NCBI RefSeq assembly: GCF_013167215.1 | Contig: NZ_JABJWY010000038.1 | Location: forward strand, 708,765-772,764 | Source of the DNA: Sphingobacterium prati | GTDB lineage: Bacteria > Bacteroidota > Bacteroidia > Sphingobacteriales > Sphingobacteriaceae | DNA: 64,000 nt | Reading direction: 5' to 3' | Part shown: positions 46,020 through 53,489 of the stretch, piece by piece | How positions within the stretch are numbered: position 1 is the stretch's first letter | Layout: each line of letters opens with the position of its first letter | Position numbers and translations under genes: made by a program | The notes under the pieces: generated by a model | Database searches by the model: none | Told to the model about the DNA's origin: nothing | Seen by the model: the letters and a program-made list of their open reading frames with translations, nothing else

Positions 46020-46050
46020 TGAGCATAGCGAGCTCATGAAATAATTATTG
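46020..46050 (+). promoter_or_regulatory. Repeated hairpin leader element, copy 2
   Basis: TGAGCATAGCGAGCTCATGA followed by AATAATTATT, then the start codon at 46053. TGAGC and GCTCA pair around seven bases. GAGCTCATGAAATAATTATT (46030-46049) is identical to the minus-strand leader at 18046-18065. A fragment ACTCATGAATAA lies a few bases upstream, and ATTGCGG (45925) / CCGCAAT (45974) could pair further upstream. Confidence 0.6.
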
Positions 46051-46052
46051 AT

Positions 46053-49000
46053 ATGACACGAAGGAGCTTGATTCTTTTCTGTTTTTTAGCCGGTATTGTA
46101 TTACAGGAGGCAGCTGCCCAATCTAAACATTGGCAACATAATGACCGTGTATTGCATTATACGGAAGATCAAGGAGATTTCCTGCTGGTCAATGGACGAT
46201 ATCGATTTAATCGCGCGCTTTATGGTAATAACTTGGCATCCCGTGTTGAAGCTGGCGATTTACCTGAATTTGCACTCTATATGCCAGGGATGGCAGGAAA
46301 TCTGCAATTTGTCCTCGGGAATAAACAAACACGCAAAAAATTAATCAATGCCGATCATATTGAGACAAGATATCGGCCGGGAGCCATGCATTATCGTATC
46401 AAAGATGCTCTATTGGGAAAGGGCTATATCGATATCGTTGTCATGGCGCAGGCCGATGCCGAAGGAATGATCGTAAAAATACAGGGCATAGACATTAGAC
46501 CCGAAGTACAGCTCTATGCTGTTTATGGTGGTGCCAGCGGAAAAACCTTTAGCAGAAATGGAGACATAGGAGCAGACCCAGAATCTGGATTTTACCTTCT
46601 TCCTGCCTATTGTGAAAATAATCGCTATACACTGGAGAAAAATCGTTTTGAACTAAGTTATCAAAATAAGAAAAATGAATCCCAGTTTATTCAGGGTAGC
46701 TTTTCTGGACGCTTAACACTGCGTATGTCAGATGCTACGGTTTTGGATGATTTGTCGAATCTGACCAAGGCAAAAAACACGGGCAATCCAATCCTTGTGG
46801 GGGAATATAAGTTGACTAAAAAGCCATATTATATTCAAATTTCTAAGGGCAAGCGTTCTGCTGCAAAATTTTCTGAAAGGTCATTGGCAAAGGTCTATGA
46901 ACAAGCCGAACAGAACAGGGTTTCCTTAGCCAGTCGGGTTAAAATAAACACACCGAATCGTTATATCAATAATTTGGGTGCGGCATTGTCGGTAGCTGCC
47001 GATGGTATTTGGGAATCGCCTACTTTTTTGCATGGTGCAGTGGCATGGCGTATGCGTTTGAATGCATGGCGGGGTGCTTATGCAGCTGATGCCTTGGGAT
47101 GGCACGACAGAGCGAAGGAACACTTTTCGAGTTATGCCAACTCGCAGGTAGTCGAACCAAGCTCTGGCCCGGTTGTGATGGATACCGCGCTGCACCTAGC
47201 AAGACATCTGGAGAAAATGGGTACTGCGATGTTTTCCAGTGGTTATATTTCTCGAAATCCCAATAATAACATGGTACCCCATCACTACGATATGAATTTG
47301 GTCTTTATCGATCAACTGTTGTCACATTTTAATTATACGGGGGATGTTGCTTATATCAAAGAGATGTGGCCCACACTGACCCGGCATCTCCAGTGGGAAA
47401 AACGCAATTTTGATCGAAACAATGACGGTTTGTATGACGCCTATTGTGCGATCTGGGCCAGCGATGGATTGCAATATTCTGGCGGGGCCGTTACGCATAC
47501 TAGCGCTTATATGTACCGGGCCAATCAAATGATGGTCAAACTAGCACAGCTAATAGGGGCAGATGCTGCACCCTATCAACAAGAAGCCGATAAGATTAAA
47601 AAGGCGCTAAAAGACCGACTTTGGTTGAAAGAAAAGGGATATTTTGCGGAGTTTCAGGATGGGCTTGGCCATCAGCTTGTACACGAAAACCCAGGATTAT
47701 GGACCATTTACCATGCCGCGGACGCCGCTATGCTGGATGATTTTGAAAGCTACCAAAACCTTCAATATGTAACTAATTATTTGCCAAAGATTCCTATTCG
47801 TGTCAAAGGACAGGAACAACAGGACCTGTATACATTGCCCACGACGACATGGCAGCCCTATACTTGGTCAATCAATAATGTTGCTTTGGCTGAGAATCTG
47901 CAAACGGCACTAGCCTACTGGCAAGCTGGTCGGGCGGAGGATGCCTACCAACTCTGGAAAAGCAACCTCATGGAAAGCATGTACCATGGGATCAGTCCAG
48001 CCAACTTTCAGCAGCTCTCGCATTATGATGCATTTCGGGGTGAATTGTACCGTGATTTTGCTGATCCTATTGGTGTTGCATCCCGCGCATTAGTTGAAGG
48101 ATTATTTGGCGTGCATCCACGTCTATTGGATAAACAGTTGTTTATAAAACCAGGTTTTCCCGAGACATGGAATTTTGCACAGATCGAACTGCCTGAATGG
48201 AGTTATACCTATAAAAAAGAAAAGGCAGCTCTTACATTTCAGATTAAGACGCATTACGCGATGCCTGTAAAACTTGCCTTGGAGGTCCCCATAGATTTTA
48301 TACAGGTACGTGCTGTTAAAGTCAATGGAAAGGAAGTCAAATGGTCGCTAAAATCTTCCGCTATTAATAAGCCCTATGTTGTCATTGAATCTGAAGCTGA
48401 TCGGAATTTCGACGTCGCAATACTAGGTGAAGGTAAACTCGAAAAGATGGATACCAGAAATGCGGAGCACGCGTTCACCGAACCATGGTCATTCCCCTTA
48501 ACGAAGCATACAAAGTTATTGGATTGTTATGACCCACAGGGGATGATCCAAAAGCGAGCAGATGACAAGTTCTCTTTTGTTCAGCAAGAGCGGATGGGAA
48601 CGTTTTTTGTGAAGCTTCAGCAGGGAACTATGCAGTGGTGGCAAGCGGTTGATATGCGTTTATTACCGCCGTTAAAAGCAACGATTGTAAAAAAACAGGC
48701 TAATTATGAGCTAGTCGTGGAAAACTGTTCAGGCCAGCCACAACACCTAAAGATTGAGCATAGCAATTTTCAGACGACCTTAAACTTAAAATCCAAAGAG
48801 ATAAAAGAACTTGCGCTTCCCATCACTATCTTTTCGAAAGGAACAAATAGCCTTTATCTGAATGGGGAAAATTATCATCAAAAGGTCGATTATGTGGATT
48901 GGACCATGCATGATAAACCAAGTTTTTTGGAACAAAACTTATCAAGCTATTACAATGCACGTTTAACGGATATCTTTCAACAGCAATATCTTTCGCCAAG

Positions 49001-49640
49001 GCCCGAAGGGCCAACGTTGCAGCTCCCTTGGCAGGGAATAGGAAATTGGTGCTATCCATTGACGACGGCGAATATCGATGATAGCGGAATCATGAAAAAA
49101 GACAAGCAGGATAGTTTAAAATACTTGGGTATCCCATTCAAGATAAACAATGATACCAAAAATGTGGTCTTTGTCAGTCAGTGGAACAATTATCCGACAA
49201 CTGTCAAAATACCTTTAACAGGTCAGGCCAGCAAAATGTATCTCTTGGTCTCCGGTTCTACAAATCCCATGCAATCCCAATTTGTAAACGCGAAGATTAA
49301 GGTCAATTATACGGATGGAACCTCCGATAGGCTTGATCTGGTCAACCCTATCAATTGGTGGCCGATAGAACAAGACTATCTGGATGATAACTATGCCTTT
49401 GAAATCCCGGATGAACGAATCCCTTATCGAATCAGCTTGAAATCAGGATCGCTTTATAAAGGGGGAAGCTGGCACCACTATACCGATATCAAAGGGTATA
49501 GCAACCGTGCCATTGAGGGGGGAGCTGCTACCTTATTAGATCTACCCCTAAATGTAAAAAAGACACTGCAATCGATAGAGCTGATAGCCGTGGCAAATGA
49601 TGCGGTCATTGGCCTGATAAGTCTCACTTTGATGCGGTAG
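46053..49640 (+). CDS. DUF4450-type secreted protein with six-hairpin glycosidase-like core
   Basis: 1195 residues, signal peptide MTRRSLILFCFLAGIVLQEAAAQ. The N-terminal part (about 25-280: HYTEDQGDFLLVNGRYRFNRALYGNN) resembles the DUF4450 domain. The middle (about 290-720) looks like an (alpha/alpha)6 barrel as in GH63/GH78-like enzymes: AVAWRMRLNAWRGAYAADALGWHDRAKE, NFDRNNDGLYDAYCAIWASDG near 450, TTTWQPYTWSINNVALAENL near 595, and AFRGELYRDFADPIG near 660. A beta-rich tail follows. I cannot name catalytic residues. Its position inside an RG-I operon suggests an exo-glycosidase on pectin fragments; function unproven. Confidence 0.65.
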   Translation: MTRRSLILFCFLAGIVLQEAAAQSKHWQHNDRVLHYTEDQGDFLLVNGRYRFNRALYGNNLASRVEAGDLPEFALYMPGMAGNLQFVLGNKQTRKKLINADHIETRYRPGAMHYRIKDALLGKGYIDIVVMAQADAEGMIVKIQGIDIRPEVQLYAVYGGASGKTFSRNGDIGADPESGFYLLPAYCENNRYTLEKNRFELSYQNKKNESQFIQGSFSGRLTLRMSDATVLDDLSNLTKAKNTGNPILVGEYKLTKKPYYIQISKGKRSAAKFSERSLAKVYEQAEQNRVSLASRVKINTPNRYINNLGAALSVAADGIWESPTFLHGAVAWRMRLNAWRGAYAADALGWHDRAKEHFSSYANSQVVEPSSGPVVMDTALHLARHLEKMGTAMFSSGYISRNPNNNMVPHHYDMNLVFIDQLLSHFNYTGDVAYIKEMWPTLTRHLQWEKRNFDRNNDGLYDAYCAIWASDGLQYSGGAVTHTSAYMYRANQMMVKLAQLIGADAAPYQQEADKIKKALKDRLWLKEKGYFAEFQDGLGHQLVHENPGLWTIYHAADAAMLDDFESYQNLQYVTNYLPKIPIRVKGQEQQDLYTLPTTTWQPYTWSINNVALAENLQTALAYWQAGRAEDAYQLWKSNLMESMYHGISPANFQQLSHYDAFRGELYRDFADPIGVASRALVEGLFGVHPRLLDKQLFIKPGFPETWNFAQIELPEWSYTYKKEKAALTFQIKTHYAMPVKLALEVPIDFIQVRAVKVNGKEVKWSLKSSAINKPYVVIESEADRNFDVAILGEGKLEKMDTRNAEHAFTEPWSFPLTKHTKLLDCYDPQGMIQKRADDKFSFVQQERMGTFFVKLQQGTMQWWQAVDMRLLPPLKATIVKKQANYELVVENCSGQPQHLKIEHSNFQTTLNLKSKEIKELALPITIFSKGTNSLYLNGENYHQKVDYVDWTMHDKPSFLEQNLSSYYNARLTDIFQQQYLSPRPEGPTLQLPWQGIGNWCYPLTTANIDDSGIMKKDKQDSLKYLGIPFKINNDTKNVVFVSQWNNYPTTVKIPLTGQASKMYLLVSGSTNPMQSQFVNAKIKVNYTDGTSDRLDLVNPINWWPIEQDYLDDNYAFEIPDERIPYRISLKSGSLYKGGSWHHYTDIKGYSNRAIEGGAATLLDLPLNVKKTLQSIELIAVANDAVIGLISLTLMR

Positions 49641-49711
49641 TTGAATTGTCATATTGAGGATAAAATATAGTTAAAAAATCGAATGGATGAAACCATCATG
49701 ATTTATTCAAA

Positions 49712-49745
49712 CCGAGTGTAGCAAACGAAGTGAGCTCACGAATAC
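49712..49745 (+). promoter_or_regulatory. Diverged third copy of the hairpin leader element
   Basis: CCGAGTGTAGCAAACGAAGT continuing GAGCTCACGAATAC. It shares the GAG..TAGC start and GAGCTCA-GAATA end with the copies at 18046 and 46020. GTGAGCTCAC (49730-49739) is a perfect palindrome. It lies 76 bases before the next gene start rather than directly at it. Confidence 0.4.
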
Positions 49746-49788
49746 TTTAAAATACTAATTTAATGAGTAAACAAGTTCATTTATACGG

Positions 49789-49824
49789 ATGAGACCAACA
49801 CTTATAAATAATTTATACGGATGA
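49789..49824 (+). CDS. Possible 11-codon leader peptide overlapping the next start
   Basis: ATG at 49789 opens MRPTLINNLYG and stops with TGA at 49822-49824, overlapping the ATG at 49821 (ATGA). Both ATGs lie in copies of a 14-base direct repeat ATTTATACGGATGA (49779-49792 and 49811-49824). It may couple translation to the following gene, or be a simple duplication of the start region. Speculative as a translated ORF. Confidence 0.25.
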   Translation: MRPTLINNLYG

Positions 49825-51977
49825 AAAAGAAATTTTGCTTTATTTTCATAGCCCTTGCAAGTATAGTATATCCTGTATTGAGCAAAGCACAACAAGGAAC
49901 AAAAATTGATCGTGAAAGCGTCGTAAAAAGACATAATGTATCTAACCAAACCATGGATACATTAGCCTCGCTTACTGTAGGTAATGGTACCTTCGCCTAC
50001 ACCGTTGATGCTACAGGTATGCAGACATTTCCTGTATACTATAAAAATGGGGTATCACTAGGAACACAATCTGAATGGGGGTGGGACTCATTTCCCAACA
50101 CAGAAAATTATAAATTCGAAGAAACATTGAAGTCCTATGACTTTAACAATGAAGGACGAGATGCGAAGTATAGTATTCAGTTGAAAGAGCCCGAGCGTAA
50201 CGTCTTGGCAGTAAATTATTTTAGAGAGAACAAGCACCGATTGCAGCTAGGAAATGTGGGTTTGGAGCTTTATCTGAAAAATGGGCAACGGGCGACTGTA
50301 AATAATATTCAGCAAATCAAGCAGCAGTTAGATCTTTGGACGGGTATTATTACGAGTGAGTTTCGTATTGAAGGTGAGCCAGTTGTTGTGAAAACAGCGT
50401 CGCACCAAGGAAGTGATCGGATAGCAGTCCATGTCGTTTCTCCATTGATCGCAGCGCAAAGACTTAAGGTATTTGTACACTATCCTTATCCAAGTGGGAA
50501 ATTTTTGGATGAAGGTACCAATTATGGTCAGGTAGACAGCCATAGCACGTCGATTGTATCTGAATCGACCAGATCTGCGGTTATCAATCATCAGCTGCAG
50601 GGTACAGATTATTTTACGAAACTGGATTATTCCCAAGGAACGATAAAAAATACAGATCCACACTATTTCGTGTATCAACCAGCAGCGGGACTCCAGGAAT
50701 TTGATTTTTCATTTGCATTCGCTGCCACAGATAAATTTGATCATGATGGCCATAGCTATTCTGATGCAGCACGTGAAAGTACAGCATCTTGGAAGAATTT
50801 TTGGGAAAGTGGGGCCGCGGTTGATTTTGCAGGTAGCACAGACCCGAGGGCGAATGAGTTGGAAAGGAGGGTGGTACTTTCTCAATACCTGACCAAAGTA
50901 CAATGTGGTGGAAGTAATCCGCCCCAAGAGACAGGACTTACTTTTAACAGCTGGTATGGGAAGCCGCATACAGAAATGCATTGGTGGCATGCCGTTCATT
51001 TCGCACTCTGGGGGCGCACCGAGATTATGGAAAAAACACTGGACTATTATTTTCGGACTTTTGAAAAAGCCAGGGAACTTGCTAAAAGACAAGGCTATCA
51101 AGGAGTGCGGTGGATTAAGATGTCTGACAACGAAGGCAATGAAAGCCCGTCATCTGTAGCAGCATTTTTAGTATGGCAGCAACCACACATTATCTATATG
51201 ACGGAATTGGCATACAGGGATAAAAAGAGCTTGGCTGTCTTAAAGAAATACAAGGATTTGGTATTTGCAACAGCTGATTTTATGGCTGACTTTGCACATT
51301 ACGATAAGGTCACTGGCCGGTATAATGTAGGTAAAGGTGTCATCCCGGCTCAAGAAGTTTTTAAGGCCTCGGAGACGATGAATCCGACTTATGAGGTCGC
51401 TTACTGGGATTGGGCACTTCGTGTAGCCCAAGAATGGAAGGGACGTCTGGGCGAACCCCGGGTGGCAAAATGGGATCAGGTTATTGAAAAACTGGCTCCC
51501 TTACCAAGTAAGGACAACCTCTACTTAGCCACCGAAACCGCCCCCGATTCGTATACCTACGAGCGTTGGATGACTGATCATCCTGCGGTATTGGGGGCAT
51601 TGGGAATGGTGCCCGAATCGCCGAAATTAAACAAGGAACTGATGAAAAATACATTGGATGTCGTTCTGAAGAAATGGCATTGGGAAAAAACATGGGGATG
51701 GGATTTTCCTATGACGGCTATGAATGCTGCTCGTCTGAATCTTCCCAATAAGGCGCTGGATGCATTATTTATGAATATCCAAACCAATACTTACCTCAAA
51801 AATGGTCATAATTATCAGGATGGACGCCTGCGGATCTATTTGCCGGGCAATGGCGGGGTATTGACGACCGTGGCGATGATGCTGGAAGGTTGGGATGCTT
51901 CCACAGGTGATTTACCAGGCTTTCCGAACGACGGCTCCTGGGTTATAAAAAAAGAAGGATTTAAAAAGATGCCTTAA
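49821..51977 (+). CDS. Unassigned 718-residue secreted protein, six-hairpin glycosidase-like
   Basis: Signal peptide MKKKFCFIFIALASIVYPVLSKAQ. N-terminal beta-sandwich region (about 30-330; VVKRHNVSNQTMDTLASLTVGNGTFAYTVD) followed by an apparent alpha-helical barrel (about 330-700: PHTEMHWWHAVHFALWGRTEI, KMSDNEGNESPSS near 436, YEVAYWDWALRVAQEWKGRL, WGWDFPMTAMNAARLNLPNKALD). A beta-sandwich plus (alpha/alpha)6 layout recalls GH65/GH95-type enzymes, and DNEGNE or the WGWDFP segment may hold acidic catalytic residues. I do not recognise the family. It ends three bases before a GH105 gene and is probably translationally linked to it. Confidence 0.6.
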   Translation: MKKKFCFIFIALASIVYPVLSKAQQGTKIDRESVVKRHNVSNQTMDTLASLTVGNGTFAYTVDATGMQTFPVYYKNGVSLGTQSEWGWDSFPNTENYKFEETLKSYDFNNEGRDAKYSIQLKEPERNVLAVNYFRENKHRLQLGNVGLELYLKNGQRATVNNIQQIKQQLDLWTGIITSEFRIEGEPVVVKTASHQGSDRIAVHVVSPLIAAQRLKVFVHYPYPSGKFLDEGTNYGQVDSHSTSIVSESTRSAVINHQLQGTDYFTKLDYSQGTIKNTDPHYFVYQPAAGLQEFDFSFAFAATDKFDHDGHSYSDAARESTASWKNFWESGAAVDFAGSTDPRANELERRVVLSQYLTKVQCGGSNPPQETGLTFNSWYGKPHTEMHWWHAVHFALWGRTEIMEKTLDYYFRTFEKARELAKRQGYQGVRWIKMSDNEGNESPSSVAAFLVWQQPHIIYMTELAYRDKKSLAVLKKYKDLVFATADFMADFAHYDKVTGRYNVGKGVIPAQEVFKASETMNPTYEVAYWDWALRVAQEWKGRLGEPRVAKWDQVIEKLAPLPSKDNLYLATETAPDSYTYERWMTDHPAVLGALGMVPESPKLNKELMKNTLDVVLKKWHWEKTWGWDFPMTAMNAARLNLPNKALDALFMNIQTNTYLKNGHNYQDGRLRIYLPGNGGVLTTVAMMLEGWDASTGDLPGFPNDGSWVIKKEGFKKMP

Positions 51978-51980
51978 TAT

Positions 51981-53114
51981 ATGATGAAAAAAATATTATT
52001 ACTATTGCTTTTGGGCTGTGGAACAGGAGTGACGATAGCCCAGGATTTACCAGCTAAGTCTACGATCGTCCGTGAGTTGCGTTCTGCTAATGACTATTTT
52101 ATGCATAAATGGCCTGATCCGGTCAAAACCATTATTACAAATAAAGAAAGACCGGCCAATATCTGGACCCGAGGTGTGTATTATGAAGGACTGATGGCAT
52201 TTTATAAAATCGATAATCAAAAACGCTATTATGATTATGCAGTAGAATGGGCCGAAAAGCATCATTGGAAACCTGTCCGCGGTGAAGTGTATACGCGACA
52301 TGCAGATAATCAAAACTGTGGGATGACTTATATTGATCTATATCGTATTGATCCAAAGCCAGAACGCCTGGCAGCGATTAAAACAAATATAGATGCTGTC
52401 ATTAACAGTGGGCGATATGATGACTGGACCTGGATAGATGCGATCCAAATGGCGATGCCGATCTTTGTCAAACTGGGCGCAACATTAAACGACACCAAGT
52501 ATTTTGACTATATGTATAAGATGTACAGTCATATTAAATATCAGGAAGGAGGACATGGTCTCTTTAATCCAAAAGATAACCTGTGGTGGCGCGATAAGGA
52601 TTTTATACCGCCCTATTCAGAACCTAATGGTGAAGACTGTTACTGGGCACGCGGAAATGGCTGGGTCCTCGCAGCCTTGGCTTTGGTGCTTCAGGAACTA
52701 CCCAAGACAGATGCACATTACATGGAATACCTGGATGATTTCCAAAAATTAGCGAAGGCATTGCTCCCGTTGCAAAGAACGGATGGTTTTTGGAATGTGA
52801 GCTTGCATGATCCGAATTATTTTGGCGGAAAAGAAACTTCAGGTACGGCATTATTTGTGTATGGAATGACCTGGGGGATAAATAACGGGCATCTATCAAA
52901 AGCGGACTTTTTGCCAGCAGTAGAAAAAGGTTGGAATGCAATCTCGAAGGAATCCTTACAACCAAATGGATTTTTAGGCTATGTTCAATCGACAGGAAAA
53001 GAACCTAAAGATGGCCAACCTGTTACGGTCGATAAAATTCCTGATTTTGAAGATTATGGGCTTGGTTGCTTCCTTTTGGCGGGAACTGAAATATATAAAC
53101 TTGCGAAAAAATAA
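51981..53114 (+). CDS. GH105 unsaturated rhamnogalacturonyl hydrolase, second copy
   Basis: 377 residues, signal peptide MMKKILLLLLLGCGTGVTIAQ (LGCG is a poor lipobox, so probably soluble periplasmic, in contrast to the lipoprotein copy at 25230). Shares WTWIDAIQMAMP (likely catalytic Asp153), WWRDKDFIPPYSEPNGEDCYWARGNGWVL-type blocks and FEDYGLGCFLLAGTE with the first copy. Removes unsaturated galacturonate from lyase products. Last gene of the 43305-53114 run, followed by a terminator. Confidence 0.93.
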   Translation: MMKKILLLLLLGCGTGVTIAQDLPAKSTIVRELRSANDYFMHKWPDPVKTIITNKERPANIWTRGVYYEGLMAFYKIDNQKRYYDYAVEWAEKHHWKPVRGEVYTRHADNQNCGMTYIDLYRIDPKPERLAAIKTNIDAVINSGRYDDWTWIDAIQMAMPIFVKLGATLNDTKYFDYMYKMYSHIKYQEGGHGLFNPKDNLWWRDKDFIPPYSEPNGEDCYWARGNGWVLAALALVLQELPKTDAHYMEYLDDFQKLAKALLPLQRTDGFWNVSLHDPNYFGGKETSGTALFVYGMTWGINNGHLSKADFLPAVEKGWNAISKESLQPNGFLGYVQSTGKEPKDGQPVTVDKIPDFEDYGLGCFLLAGTEIYKLAKK

Positions 53115-53172
53115 AGTCATGCCTTCTTGGTGGATCTATCGAAGATAGACTTTTACTGACTACTCTTGTGCT

Positions 53173-53206
53173 AAGGCGCAATCAAATTTGATTGTGCCTT
53201 TTTTGT
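53173..53206 (+). terminator. Rho-independent terminator after second GH105
   Basis: Inverted repeat AAGGCGCAATCAAA / TTTGATTGTGCCTT (53173-53200, one G-T pair) whose centre must open to form a loop, followed by TTTT. Confidence 0.85.
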
Positions 53207-53221
53207 TGCTATCACTTTGTG

Positions 53222-53284
53222 TGCAACCGGTTGTTACCATCGACTGTCCTGAACTGTCCTGCAAACGTTGCCGGCATCGTTTGC
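53222..53284. promoter_or_regulatory. Compound operator region upstream of susC pair 3
   Basis: In the 375-base gap 53115-53489. TGCAACCGGTTGT (53222-53234) contains the perfect palindrome CAACCGGTTG. A direct repeat follows, read on the minus strand as CAGGACAG-tt-CAGGACAG (53244-53261). Next to it is a near-perfect 24-base palindrome (53261-53284: GCAAACG, ten central bases with core GCCGGC, CGTTTGC). Downstream TAATATTGTTTAAACGAAT (53330-53348) resembles 63495-63513. The leader motif ATAACCAATTTAATA (53462-53476) directly precedes the susC start. Confidence 0.55.
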
Positions 53285-53489
53285 GTAATTTTAATCGTAC
53301 AATTTTATGGTATCAAGCTTGTTTTCATTTAATATTGTTTAAACGAATTACAAGAATAACCAATTGAAATTTGCTGTAAATTTTATTAAAGAATTACCAA
53401 GCGGTATTAAAACGAAGCGATAACAGCTAATAGTGCTGTGAAGTAATTCACGAATAAAATAATAACCAATTTAATATAGTAACTTAATT

